Of a stretch of DNA of 64,000 nt, positions 1 through 8,961 are shown one piece after another; within the stretch, counting starts at the first letter, position 1, and each line of letters starts with the position of its first letter. A program made the position numbers and the translations under genes. The notes beneath the pieces were generated by a model. It ran no database searches, had not been told where the DNA came from, and was given only the letters and a program-made list of their open reading frames with translations. This DNA is from Porphyridium purpureum. Its lineage: Eukaryota; Rhodophyta; Bangiophyceae; Porphyridiales; Porphyridiaceae. The DNA is taken from assembly GCA_008690995.1 (NCBI GenBank), contig VRMN01000003.1:558001-622000 (forward strand). The letters run 5' to 3'.

Positions 1-1206
1 ACTCGTACGCGCGCTTCATTTGCGTCCCCGTCGCTCTCGTCGCCTTCTTTCTCGGTGATCGTTGTCAAGTTGGCAAATGGCGAGACTCGTTTTGAGTGCT
101 CCTTGTGCGAGTCGCGTTTCACGCAAAAGTACAATCTTACCAAGCACGTCCGCAGTGTTCACGATTGTGTACGCCGCTTTGCATGCGACTTGTGTGCGTC
201 CAGATTTAAGCAGAAGGATCACCTGCGCAAGCATATGGCAGGCGTACATAGGATGCCCAACGCAAAACCTGTTGTTTGTACAGTATGTCCAGAGTCATTC
301 GTAGGTGACCACGCGCTACAGGAACACATGAAAGAGGTTCACAGTTTGGAACCGCATGCAAAAGCACAATTAGAAGGCCAAGCCAGCATGAAGCAAGGCG
401 GTAACTCTCCCGCACTGGCTTCGGACGATGCTATCGTGGATATGGATGGATCGCCGCATCGCACGTCTTCATGTGGGTCGGGAAAGAACGCATCGCACTT
501 GCACTCGCATTCTCATTCTAGCTCAACGGAGTCTGATCAGAGCTTTCAGGCACGCGTACCTGCGTTCACAGAGTCACGTCCCTTAGTACCAGTATCGACG
601 GGCAACGAAGTTTTGAATGTGAATTTGAACGGCCAAGACGCACTCACGACGCCAAGGATGGTGTGCACCGAATGCAACGCGGCATTTGCAAATCGCCGGG
701 CGGTGCTTCTTCATCAACGTAGAATGCATCACGCCGGCGAAAATCTCGCCGTGGCCGTTGAAAGATCGCCAAATGTTCCCTTGGCACAAAGTACCAGTGA
801 TCTTCGAGCAAAGACACCGCGTGAAGAAATGACGCGCTCGCTTTCCAGAAGGTCTTTCCATCGACCGGCAGAGCACTTTTCAAGTGCGGAAAATAGCGAA
901 AGCAGACCACTTCATACATCTGGAAGCGATGTGCTAGAACGCCTGACTGCGAGTCTCTTCCCGTCAAAGACTGAATCTTTGGAGTATCCTACGGAACGGC
1001 ATGCGATGGAGCGATTAGGCTCGTCCGCAGATGCGTACGACTCGTTTCTGGTAGACTGTGAGCCCGAGAGCCTGGAATTCCTGCTTGGGCAACGTACACA
1101 GTCCCGCGCCGGCTTGGAGACATCAATTTCGAAACTCCGTGACATGACCGTGAGCGACATGGAAGACGGCTCACGCGCACTTGAAGCGCTCAGATATCGA
1201 ATTTGA
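1..1206 (+). CDS. C2H2 zinc-finger protein, 5' end cut by the window edge
   Basis: The frame is open from base 1, with no ATG before the first finger, so the true start lies upstream of the window. Three C2H2 fingers follow each other closely near the visible N-terminus (FECSLCESRF...H...H, FACDLCASRF...H...H, VVCTVCPESF...H...H). A fourth, separate one (MVCTECNAAF...H...H) begins near base 658. The rest is Ser-rich and low in complexity, including a short His/Ser run (HLHSHSHSSS), and the C-terminal half has no recognisable domain. This layout fits a nuclear DNA-binding regulator, but the target cannot be read from the sequence. More fingers may lie upstream. I am sure of the finger type and unsure of the role. 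Confidence 0.85.
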   Translation, partial: TRTRASFASPSLSSPSFSVIVVKLANGETRFECSLCESRFTQKYNLTKHVRSVHDCVRRFACDLCASRFKQKDHLRKHMAGVHRMPNAKPVVCTVCPESFVGDHALQEHMKEVHSLEPHAKAQLEGQASMKQGGNSPALASDDAIVDMDGSPHRTSSCGSGKNASHLHSHSHSSSTESDQSFQARVPAFTESRPLVPVSTGNEVLNVNLNGQDALTTPRMVCTECNAAFANRRAVLLHQRRMHHAGENLAVAVERSPNVPLAQSTSDLRAKTPREEMTRSLSRRSFHRPAEHFSSAENSESRPLHTSGSDVLERLTASLFPSKTESLEYPTERHAMERLGSSADAYDSFLVDCEPESLEFLLGQRTQSRAGLETSISKLRDMTVSDMEDGSRALEALRYRI

Positions 1207-1469
1207 AGGCCGTTTCACTACCTCGTGCGTCAGCCGAAGCGTACCGTAGATTCCGATACTAATGCTAAACTCCCATTCGTATTTTGTATTGGCTGTGACG
1301 CTCGCGGGTCATCCGCATTGTTTCGCGTTGCCTGCCGGTCCACATCGGGCCATCCTTTTTTTAGTTCCCCGCACTTTGAAATGATCCGGCCACACCTCAG
1401 GTGATTCAACAGGGTCGATCAGTTCCCATCAGGTTCAGACAGTTCGTCTTCGTTTGGCAATTGGGCGGA

Positions 1470-2096
1470 ATGGGCGGGGTCGATGGGGACCCGGCTGCTG
1501 TCCCGCTTTTCGATACACCCTTGGAGACACCTGACGGTACTCGCGTCCTCGTAGCGCAGCGCAGTTCTTCTGCTCCGACAGGTGGGGAACCGTTCTTGCG
1601 CTTGACGGGCCCTGTGGTTCGCGGATTCGGACGCGGGAGCAAGGAGTTGGGCTGCCCCACAGCAAACATACCCGTGGAACCGTATGAACTTCTGTTGTCC
1701 GGAATGCCCACTGGGGTATACTACGGCTATTGTGTGGTGCAGGGCGCGGCGCATGTCGAGCCAGATCTCCGGAAAATGGTGATGAGCTGCGGGTACAACC
1801 CGTATTATGGAAACACGAAGCGCACGATTGAAGCACATGTCCTCGACTTGGTGTGCAAAGACTTTTACGGCTGCGAGTTGACGCTTTACGTGGTGGGGTA
1901 CATCCGAGCCGAACGAGATTTTGTTTCACTGGAGGCACTGAAGACAGCCATACTGGCCGACTGCGTGAGCGCCCGAGGAGCCCTTGAGCTAGATCAACAA
2001 GCCTTGGAGGCCGTGCAGGTGCACTGGTCGGCGACGTTGTCACAACCTAGCAACCAGTCCGCGTGGGGGCCCTCAGAAATACGACCCAGTGTCTGA
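1470..2096 (+). CDS. RFK: Riboflavin kinase
   Basis: This is a stand-alone flavokinase that would phosphorylate riboflavin to FMN with ATP (EC 2.7.1.26). The RFK fold is seen from about residue 45. It contains the GxGRGSKELGxPTANI nucleotide/Mg loop, then GVYYGYCVV, the SCGYNPYYGNTKRTIEAHV segment carrying the conserved NPxYxNxxRTxExH pattern, and an FYGxEL motif with a following helix. The frame continues upstream to a GTG at 1401, but 1470 is the first in-frame ATG and gives 208 residues, close to the usual size of eukaryotic monofunctional RFK. No FAD synthetase (FMN adenylyltransferase) domain is fused to it. No clear targeting peptide is seen, so the enzyme is probably cytosolic. Confidence 0.88.
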   Translation: MGGVDGDPAAVPLFDTPLETPDGTRVLVAQRSSSAPTGGEPFLRLTGPVVRGFGRGSKELGCPTANIPVEPYELLLSGMPTGVYYGYCVVQGAAHVEPDLRKMVMSCGYNPYYGNTKRTIEAHVLDLVCKDFYGCELTLYVVGYIRAERDFVSLEALKTAILADCVSARGALELDQQALEAVQVHWSATLSQPSNQSAWGPSEIRPSV

Positions 2097-2194
2097 GCGA
2101 TCTGGACGGAATCTTGCCTTGTTGTTCATTTGTTCGCAGGTTGTAGTAAAACGGAAAGAAATTCTGTCGTGTACTACTGCATTATTATGGTGAC

Positions 2195-3664
2195 TTAATG
2201 GTCCATGATTGCGAGGGAGCCCGTGACGACTTTGTTCTCCAGGATCGCGCCGTCCGGAATCATGATAGAGCTTCCCTCCTGGCACACGATGATCACGGTA
2301 CCGCGCAAAGAAACTTTCTTGCCAAAGCTCACATTTCCACTCACAGTTAGGTGGTCCAGCTCGATCACGTCCGGAATCGATCCAAAGCGGGCGTTGTAGC
2401 CAGCAACTTTCTTGAACTCTGGACCAAGTGTGATTGCGGGAGTGCTCGAAAACATGCGCTCTGGATTCATCACCAAGGTGCCCTTGTTCAGCGTGTACAG
2501 GTTGCTTTGGATCAGCAGCAGGTCCGACGTCGTTTTGACGGGGAGAAAACGTGAGCGTGGCACGTTGGCGCCGCAGGCGTTACTGAAGTACGAAATTCCG
2601 GCCCCGATTGCAGTCTCGAGCTGGATGACTTTCTGGCCCCGAGCTTCCTTGCCGTTTTCAATGATATCGAGCTCCATACCCTTCTCCATAATTCGCTTGA
2701 TCGCGCTGAGGCTCATCCAGATGTTGTTCGTGTTGAACACCTTGAACTTCTTGATCGACTTGAACTCTCCCACGTATTCCTTTGGCACCTGCGCCACTTC
2801 CAGCAGGGAGCTCTTGCCCTCGTAGTTGATGAGCGTGCCACCTTTGATGTCTGCGCGCGTCTTATCCGTAAGTTCCATGCAGTACTCAGAGTTGCAGTCC
2901 GCCATCATCTTGAGAATTTTGGTGTCCACGACAGCACCCAGGTTGTCCACGTTACTCACAAAGATGTATTCTTTTCCCTCTGCAAGCATCTTGTCTACAA
3001 TACCTGAGTTCATCAGCGCGGCGTACACATCGCCGTGACCCGGAGGATACCAATCCTCCGCGTCATAGTCCGAGTGTGTCCAAGGCAGAGGCTCGAGCGT
3101 CTCCGTGAGGATGCGCGGATATCGCGACTGGTTGAACGTCAGAACGTTCACCTGGGCGTCTTTGTACTTGCGGATAATCTTATCGGTGTCGTCTGCTGTG
3201 TTGAACGAGTTCATGAGCACGAGGGGAACGTCCACGCCACTGTTCTCCTTGTTCAGCGTCTCGATCTGCTGCACAATGAGGTCCAGAAAGGTCGCGTTGC
3301 TGCGCACGTCGATGATGGATTTGGGTCCCTTGCATCCCATGGACGTACCGAGACCACCGTTTAGCTTGCACACCACGAGCTTGTTGAGAAGCGCGGCCTC
3401 CTCTTCCGGGCTGGGCGACGGGAGCTCGGCGTACGGCTTCAGCATGTTATCATCCGGCGACTGAATCTTCGCCCAGTCCAACTGAGCCTTCTTCTCGCCC
3501 TTGCTCCGGACAAAGCGCTCGTAGAGCTGCATGAAGCCATTCAGCTCCATGTCGCTCATCTGCGCGTTCGCCGGCGCCGCGGCGTTCTTCTGTTTCATGG
3601 ATTCCTCCGACACCAGCGTCATCTTGCCCAGCTGCTCCGTCACCTGCGCCGTCGCCGCAGCCAT
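2195..3664 (-). CDS. UGP: UTP-glucose-1-phosphate uridylyltransferase (UGPase)
   Basis: Makes UDP-glucose from UTP and glucose-1-phosphate (EC 2.7.7.9), the precursor for sulfated cell-wall polysaccharide, sugar nucleotides and, in red algae, probably cytosolic floridean starch. The nucleotide-binding loop KLNGGLGTSMGCKGPKS is at about residues 100-116. It is followed by the family motifs VDVPLVLMNSFNT, PPGHGDVYAAL and EYIFVSNVDNLGAVVD. The C-terminal left-handed beta-helix is seen in VSGNVSFGKKVSLRGTV. At 489 residues it has the normal family length. The start is an ATG, and a TATA-like element lies about 110 bases upstream. It lies in tandem with the UMP-CMP kinase gene, on the same strand. 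Confidence 0.95.
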   Translation of the reverse strand: MAAATAQVTEQLGKMTLVSEESMKQKNAAAPANAQMSDMELNGFMQLYERFVRSKGEKKAQLDWAKIQSPDDNMLKPYAELPSPSPEEEAALLNKLVVCKLNGGLGTSMGCKGPKSIIDVRSNATFLDLIVQQIETLNKENSGVDVPLVLMNSFNTADDTDKIIRKYKDAQVNVLTFNQSRYPRILTETLEPLPWTHSDYDAEDWYPPGHGDVYAALMNSGIVDKMLAEGKEYIFVSNVDNLGAVVDTKILKMMADCNSEYCMELTDKTRADIKGGTLINYEGKSSLLEVAQVPKEYVGEFKSIKKFKVFNTNNIWMSLSAIKRIMEKGMELDIIENGKEARGQKVIQLETAIGAGISYFSNACGANVPRSRFLPVKTTSDLLLIQSNLYTLNKGTLVMNPERMFSSTPAITLGPEFKKVAGYNARFGSIPDVIELDHLTVSGNVSFGKKVSLRGTVIIVCQEGSSIMIPDGAILENKVVTGSLAIMDH

Positions 3665-4073
3665 CTACTCCCCACAGCCACTCTGCCAGTCCACACGCAC
3701 CGTCCGTCTCCTCCCGTCTCCCACCCGGCCCTTCCGTCTCCTCCCTGCACTGGGTACATCTGTGGGACGCGGCTTTATATCTCGAGCCACGCAACTGGCA
3801 GCTGCTTGTGATCCACACGTGCCGCAGCGCCCCTGAAATTGCGCGGCTGAGCTTGTGCGCCATTTCGGATCGTTTTTGTGCGGTGCACACGCGCTTTGCA
3901 CCGAAGGGAAAACGCCGCGTAATGCATTACGATGCAATGCCGCATGACGTCGGCCACCGTGTGCTCGGGCCACGGAGAAAGAGCAGGGAAGCCGGCGCAC
4001 AACTAAACGACACGTGCTTTGATGTCACGTTCCTACCACGGCGGTCGGGACGCTGGCGACCCGCCCGCACAAA
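3665..4073. other. Intergenic region: UMP-CMP kinase 3' end and UGPase promoter
   Basis: A 409-base gap between two minus-strand genes. It holds the TATA-like element near 3773-3782 and a direct-repeat-like GC-rich stretch upstream of UGPase. The long plus-strand open frame over this gap (3808-4371) runs antisense into the kinase and resembles no protein. No RNA gene was recognised. Confidence 0.6.
3773..3782 (-). promoter_or_regulatory. TATA-like element upstream of UGPase
   Basis: On the minus strand this reads AGATATAAAG, a good match to a TATA box. It lies about 110 bases upstream of the UGPase ATG, which would allow a 5' untranslated leader of roughly 80 bases. This is inferred from sequence and spacing only. 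Confidence 0.4.
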
Positions 4074-4907
4074 CTACGATGGAAGCAGCTCGTTTCGTCG
4101 CAGCGCGACGCACAGGCTCTCGAAAATCTCGTCGGGGCTGCCCTCAGAAGGCACTTCGTTCAGAATGCCTTGCGCGCTGTACTTCTGGATAACCGGCATC
4201 GATGTGTCCAGAAAGGTGCGGAAGCGCGACTCGATGACATCGCTGCAGTCGTCCACCCGCCCACTCGTTTTGCCGCGACCGAGAAGGCGCTCACGCATCG
4301 TCTCAATCGAGCACGAGAAGTACACCACCAAATCGATCTCGCCAATCCGCTTCTCATACTCCACGGCCTGATCAAATGCGCGCGGGAAGCCGTCAATCAG
4401 AATGCCCGGCGTGCCCTCAGCCGTTTTCTGGATCTCCTTGTCCAGCAGCTCAATGGTGACGTATCCTGGCACAATATTGCCACCGTCGATGATTTCCTTG
4501 ATCATCCGACCCAGCTCTGAGTCCCGTTTCGCCTCGGCCCGCAACAGCTCGCCGGCACAAATTTGCTTCCATCCATATTTCTCCACTAGCATTTCACACT
4601 GAGTGCCTTTGCCGCTTCCAGGGCCGCCGAGCACAAAGACGATAGGTCGCTTTGGCGCACTGAAACGGGCATGTTCCCCGTCTATGTTCATCGCGACCGC
4701 AGCTGCGCGGTTGGACAAAGGCGCGTGGCTTCGCGCTACTTCCAGTTCACACCGCAGTGAGGAAGCTGTGCGTCGTGCAAAACGATACTGCCGTGCTGAC
4801 CTGTACGAACGGCACGTGGCCTGGCGTGAAAACGCGTAGGAAGCGCATGCTGAGGCGACGCATTGCGGACACGCACGCATGCCGGCGGCTCCAGCAAATC
4901 CGAGCAT
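4074..4907 (-). CDS. UMP-CMP kinase (adenylate kinase family) with N-terminal extension
   Basis: A nucleoside monophosphate kinase that would convert UMP/CMP to the diphosphates (EC 2.7.4.14). The P-loop GGPGSGKGTQ is at about residues 94-103. Then come the NMP-binding IKEIIDGGNIVPGYVT and DGFPRAF motifs and the short LID (GRGKTSGRVDD) typical of UMP-CMP kinases, not the long LID of mitochondrial adenylate kinase. The first 72 residues are Arg/Ala/Ser-rich and lack acidic residues early, like an organelle transit peptide. Met73 (ATG at 4691) would give a compact cytosolic form of 205 residues. The first ATG at 4907 is only about 15 bases from a TATA-like element, which raises doubt about that start (see findings). 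Confidence 0.9.
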   Translation of the reverse strand: MLGFAGAAGMRACPQCVASACASYAFSRQATCRSYRSARQYRFARRTASSLRCELEVARSHAPLSNRAAAVAMNIDGEHARFSAPKRPIVFVLGGPGSGKGTQCEMLVEKYGWKQICAGELLRAEAKRDSELGRMIKEIIDGGNIVPGYVTIELLDKEIQKTAEGTPGILIDGFPRAFDQAVEYEKRIGEIDLVVYFSCSIETMRERLLGRGKTSGRVDDCSDVIESRFRTFLDTSMPVIQKYSAQGILNEVPSEGSPDEIFESLCVALRRNELLPS

Positions 4908-5255
4908 GGCGGAAGCGCCTGCTATATATGCCTACTCGAAAGACTTTTCTCGTTAGCGCGGCAGACGTCGAACGTTTCCGAGCCGCACTTCGTACCAATA
5001 TGCGGCACGCATTCGCACCCAGAATGCACATGGCGCCGCCGAGCACAACCACCGAGCTGAGGAGGTACTGTGTGTCGCGCGCTGTACTCTTGCGGTGGTC
5101 TCACGTGTGTGGTTTAACGGGTTATTGGCTTAAAGGTTTCATCTCTGGTTTTGGTTAAGAGTCGGGGTAGTGCGTTGGACGCTCAGGACAGAGGGCGGCG
5201 GCGTGCAAAGCTTCGTCGCGGACGGGAAACCATCGAGGGCTGGAGCTGTCGTGAG
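4908..5255. other. Divergent intergenic region between the UMP-CMP kinase and PP2A activator genes
   Basis: A 348-base region that must carry the promoters of both divergent genes. A TATATA element near 4922-4930 is the only motif I can name. The open frames across it are short and have no protein-like character. Confidence 0.6.
4922..4930 (-). promoter_or_regulatory. TATA-like element (CATATATAG) beside the UMP-CMP kinase start
   Basis: CTATATATG on the plus strand. If it serves the minus-strand kinase, transcription would begin about 30 bases further on, near 4895, which lies inside the longest open frame. That would favour an ATG downstream of 4907, at 4880 or 4691. It could instead serve the plus-strand gene with a leader of about 300 bases. 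Confidence 0.3.
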
Positions 5256-6314
5256 ATGGAGCCGACAAAGGCGCCGTGGGCAGCGCCTGCTAGCGTGCCA
5301 CCGACAGTGCACCCGGCGGTGCTGGAAAGCATGAGAAGGCGTCAGGAGCAAGGAGTGGCGGCGATTGGCGATGGCTCTCAAGCGGACCCGCACGAAACCG
5401 AGCCGTACCCCGGTTTGCGGAAACGGATCTTCGCAGATGCGCAGCTCGACAAACTGCTCGCCTCTGAGCTGTTTCAGGATCTCTGGGAGTTCCTGCTCGA
5501 ACTGAACGACAGCGTCAGGAACGTTCCGGGCTCTTCCCCGGACATTACTTGCTCGCCTTTTGTGACCAAGCTCGTGGGCATGTTTGCGGAAATTGCGACA
5601 TGGACGGCGGACATCCCTCCTGACAGTGGCCCGAAAAGGTTTGGAAACCCCTCGTTCCGGCTTTGGTGGCAAAGGCTTCGCGAAAGGGATGGCGGAATGT
5701 TAAGCGCCATTTTACCCGAAGGCACCGATGTCGCGGTGGTTGAGCAACTCTGTGCATACTTGGAACAGTCTTTTGGAAATCGAACGCGTATAGACTACGG
5801 AAGTGGCCATGAGGCGAGCTTCTTAGTCTTTCTGTTTTGCCTCAGGAACCTCGGCTTTGTCAGTCCCGACGACAACAAGGCCTTGGTCCTTCGAGTGTTT
5901 TGGGATTACCTTTCGATCACGCATAAATTACAAGACGTGTACATGCTGGAACCTGCGGGCTCTCACGGAGTGTGGGGACTAGATGATTACGCGTTCCTTC
6001 CATTCCTGTGGGGCTCCAGCCAGCTTCGTGACAACGTGCGTATTCCGGCGAATGCCATCCTCAACGAGAGTGTCGTCGAGACATACAAGGACGAATACAT
6101 CTACATGAAAGCGATCGCATTCATCCGACATGTCAAGAAAGGACCGTTCTTCGAGCATTCGCCCATGCTGACAGATATCAGTCGCCTACCCGGTGGCTGG
6201 CCCAAGATCAACGAGGGACTTTTGAAAATGTACAGGGCAGAGGTGTGGGGAAAGCGCGTAGTGATTCAGCATCTTGTCTTTGGGACGTTGTTTTTCTTTC
6301 CAGAAGAGATGTAG
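5256..6314 (+). CDS. PTPA: Serine/threonine protein phosphatase 2A activator (PTPA, peptidyl-prolyl isomerase)
   Basis: PTPA/Rrd family protein, which reactivates the PP2A catalytic subunit and has peptidyl-prolyl isomerase activity in characterised members. Family motifs are visible along the whole length: FGNPSFRLWW, the RIDYGSGHE loop, FLFCLRNLGF, YMLEPAGSHGVWGLDDY, FLPFLWGSSQL, and the C-terminal DISRLPGGWPKINEGL followed by EVWGKRVVIQHLVFG. The first in-frame ATG is at 5256, giving 352 residues. The open frame extends upstream to a TTG at 5151, but that part is basic and unlike the family. Likely cytosol/nucleus. All sequence blocks of the family appear intact, so I expect a functional protein. 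Confidence 0.95.
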   Translation: MEPTKAPWAAPASVPPTVHPAVLESMRRRQEQGVAAIGDGSQADPHETEPYPGLRKRIFADAQLDKLLASELFQDLWEFLLELNDSVRNVPGSSPDITCSPFVTKLVGMFAEIATWTADIPPDSGPKRFGNPSFRLWWQRLRERDGGMLSAILPEGTDVAVVEQLCAYLEQSFGNRTRIDYGSGHEASFLVFLFCLRNLGFVSPDDNKALVLRVFWDYLSITHKLQDVYMLEPAGSHGVWGLDDYAFLPFLWGSSQLRDNVRIPANAILNESVVETYKDEYIYMKAIAFIRHVKKGPFFEHSPMLTDISRLPGGWPKINEGLLKMYRAEVWGKRVVIQHLVFGTLFFFPEEM

Positions 6315-6377
6315 TCAAAAATGGACGCAAAACTTGAGAAAATAATCGTAGAAATGGAACAGGAATAAGAGTCGCAG

Positions 6378-7550
6378 CTACTTCTTGTCGGTTGCCGCAA
6401 CACTTTGCTGTTGCAGCGCTTTCATCCTCTCTTCGGCCTTTCTCTGTTCCTTCTCCGCCTGTGTCAAGAGCTTACCCTCGTTCTTCAATTTCTCCTTGCG
6501 CTCGCTGTATCGATTCGTAAGATCGCCAGCGACCGGCGTCATCACTGCGGTGAATTTCGCGAATTCCTCAGCACAATCTACAGCACGATCACGGAAATCT
6601 GACTCCTTCATGCGCCCGGCATCGTCAAATTCAGTCCACGCTTTAGCGACACTGCTCTGGTTGGTGCAGCATGGCATGCGCATCCACCTCGCAAGCAATC
6701 GCAACGCGTTGACCGCGTTGAACGACTGACTGCCGCCATTGACCTGAGCCACCAGCGCGGTGCGACCCTGCGTCGGTCGGACCGAGCCCGTATTGAGCGG
6801 AATCCAGTCGATCTGGTTTTTAAAGACTCCCGTGATTGTGCCATGCATCTCCGGGCTGACCCAGACGTGCCCATCACTCCACAAGGTAAGCGCGCGCAGC
6901 TCGCGCACTTTGATCTCGTTCTCGAGCTCCGGATCGCGAGGTGGCAGGCCCTGCGGGTTGTAAACGCGCACGTCACAGCCAAGCACGTCCAGTAGACGAG
7001 CAAATTCGTATGCCATCTTGCGACTGAAGGACGAAGGGCGCAAGGAGCCATAGAGAACCAGGATCCGCGGCGGACGTCCAATGGGCAACGCGGCGTAGTC
7101 AAAGCGCGTGAGATAGTCTGCTACTTCATCTCGTACCCAGCAGTGGGGCCGAACTCCATCCACAGGCTCCTGCGCGGCGCGATGCGCGAGCCAGCCGCCC
7201 GCGTGCGTCACAGGGTCGCTCGCCAACGCATATCCCGGATGGTTCAAATCTGCAAACGCCTCGGGATTCTCGTTGGAGAACAAATCACTCGACATATTTA
7301 CGCCTGCACTACCCATGACTGAAAATCCCCGCCGGTCCCTTCCTCGCCCCTGCTGGTGATAAGAGTGCCTCGCGAAAATGCCCACTGGACTCGTACGTGC
7401 GCCACTCACCACCGGTACGCCGGTCAGGACCGCGGCCGTTTTCACGCCTTTTCGCAGCGCAGGGTGCACGCTCAAGCGCCGCGAGGATGCCGACACGATG
7501 CGCTGGATCCCACCACAACCACACTGTCCGGCAAAGGCGATTGCAGACAT
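6378..7550 (-). CDS. arsH: ArsH-type NADPH-dependent FMN reductase with N-terminal extension
   Basis: Flavodoxin-fold NADPH:FMN oxidoreductase of the ArsH family, known for resistance to organoarsenicals and for general quinone/H2O2 redox chemistry. The FMN phosphate loop YGSLRPSSFSRKMAYE is at about residue 175. It is followed by PPRDPE and the SPEMHGTITGVFKNQIDW block that marks ArsH. The C-terminal 40 residues (KEKLKNEGKLLTQAEKEQRKAEE and on) form a charged helix. About 95 residues precede the ArsH-typical NHPGYAL segment; they are rich in Ala, Ser and Arg and may be an organelle transit peptide. The first ATG is at 7550; a GTG seven codons upstream is ignored. ArsH is mainly bacterial, so ancient transfer is plausible (inference). 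Confidence 0.9.
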   Translation of the reverse strand: MSAIAFAGQCGCGGIQRIVSASSRRLSVHPALRKGVKTAAVLTGVPVVSGARTSPVGIFARHSYHQQGRGRDRRGFSVMGSAGVNMSSDLFSNENPEAFADLNHPGYALASDPVTHAGGWLAHRAAQEPVDGVRPHCWVRDEVADYLTRFDYAALPIGRPPRILVLYGSLRPSSFSRKMAYEFARLLDVLGCDVRVYNPQGLPPRDPELENEIKVRELRALTLWSDGHVWVSPEMHGTITGVFKNQIDWIPLNTGSVRPTQGRTALVAQVNGGSQSFNAVNALRLLARWMRMPCCTNQSSVAKAWTEFDDAGRMKESDFRDRAVDCAEEFAKFTAVMTPVAGDLTNRYSERKEKLKNEGKLLTQAEKEQRKAEERMKALQQQSVAATDKK

Positions 7551-7687
7551 CGCTGTGAGGTTACCCACAGTTCACGGCCGCCCTCGCCCCGTGCGGCCGC
7601 ACGCCACTTTTAGTTGCACAGCGGAAATTCATGTTCAAATTACAGCGCTGAAACAGAACCTGCCACGTCCATTCCGCGTGTGCATGG

Positions 7688-8908
7688 ATGCGTGTGGGCG
7701 CGAACGGCGAGTCGCCGCAGGTTGAAGATACAATGATTGTCGGGGCATTTGCGCACTGCGCGATAGCAGGGCCCGTCGCGAGCACGCACAAGTACAGCAC
7801 GTGTGCGCTCCTTGCGGGCGACGGCGGTCGTGGACAGAGCGTGCGTCCAGCGCATCGGCGCTTGGCGCGATCCAGGACGCTGTGTCACCGGGACACCTTG
7901 TCTGGCAGTAGCGATGCGGCGAGCCGTGCGGGTAATGAGGCATCAATTACAGAAACATGGGCAAGATCCTACACGCAGGCTTTGCTGCTCCCATCAATCA
8001 CTAGCAGTTCATTTCCGCACGAGGAGCAGTTCGCGAGCACCGAGCTGTTGACGCGGACGAGAGTGCTGGAGACGGACTTCATTCGAGTGACGACAGGCCA
8101 AGTGGTCAGCGCACGAGCTGGAGCCGTGGCATCTCTAGGTGACGCTGCAGGATTGGCAGTGCAGCAATACGCGGAGCACCGTGCACGCGTTTTCGCGCGA
8201 GATTTGCCATTCGTCGAGCTTGCATTGAAAGGCGTTCGCACGAAAACTACAGCCGAGAGTCTGACGGATAAAGTCCAAGTAGAATGGCGCTTGTCCTGGG
8301 TTCCACCGAGCTTGGAGTGGATCGTCAAGCTTGCCTCAAGCTTGCCTTGGCGTTGTGAAATTCAGCGCGTGGATATTACGCCATTTGTAGGGCGAAATGT
8401 GCAGTTCTCGTGGCGCGTGTTGTTCAAATTTTGGGCGGACTTTGTGTTCCGAAGAACGTTACGCATTCCAGAGGCAGCTATTGAAGGTCGTACGGTGATT
8501 GAATGGACTAATGCTGATGGACAAGGCCCTGTGCATGTTGTCAGCGTTCGTGAAACAGCGCTGCTCGTATCTGACTTTCTTTCAAACCGTGTGAAGAACC
8601 GCCGCATCGCGGCAGATTTCTTGTTGTACGCTGATTGCTGCCGCCCTGGAGGCACGAGCATTACCGAGTGGAATGAGCGCGTTCTTCAAAAGATTCCCAT
8701 GGCGCAAAAGGTCGCCGGTGGAGATAAGTCAAGTGTGCTTGAAGTTGACGGGTTATCTGAACAGAGCCAGACTGAGCTCCTGGAATCAGCACAAATCTTT
8801 TTATTTCTCGCAACGTGCGTCTCACTCCTTTGTGGCTCGCTGCTTATTTCCCAGACTTTTCATCGCCTTCATCATGACGCGTATCTGTACCAATACCTTC
8901 AGCAATGA
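7688..8908 (+). CDS. Unrecognised protein with a C-terminal membrane anchor
   Basis: No clear family. The first 90-100 residues are Arg/Ser/Ala-rich, as in a plastid transit peptide. From about residue 125 a folded region begins with HEEQFASTELLTR, and near residue 200 a pattern of alternating strands appears (VEWRLSWVPPSLEW, CEIQRVDI, FSWRVLFKFW, GRTVIEWTNADGQGPVH). This pattern recalls NTF2-like DUF2358 proteins of algae and plants; it is only a resemblance. A single hydrophobic helix (about 370-390, IFLFLATCVSLLCGSLLI) is close to the C-terminus. The start at 7688 is the first ATG; 7733 is a second candidate. It is divergent from ArsH, 137 bases away. Confidence 0.6.
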   Translation: MRVGANGESPQVEDTMIVGAFAHCAIAGPVASTHKYSTCALLAGDGGRGQSVRPAHRRLARSRTLCHRDTLSGSSDAASRAGNEASITETWARSYTQALLLPSITSSSFPHEEQFASTELLTRTRVLETDFIRVTTGQVVSARAGAVASLGDAAGLAVQQYAEHRARVFARDLPFVELALKGVRTKTTAESLTDKVQVEWRLSWVPPSLEWIVKLASSLPWRCEIQRVDITPFVGRNVQFSWRVLFKFWADFVFRRTLRIPEAAIEGRTVIEWTNADGQGPVHVVSVRETALLVSDFLSNRVKNRRIAADFLLYADCCRPGGTSITEWNERVLQKIPMAQKVAGGDKSSVLEVDGLSEQSQTELLESAQIFLFLATCVSLLCGSLLISQTFHRLHHDAYLYQYLQQ

Positions 8909-8961
8909 CACTGTATTAAACCGACAACAGCCGAATGCGGCGCCTCCCAGCAATCCCCCGG

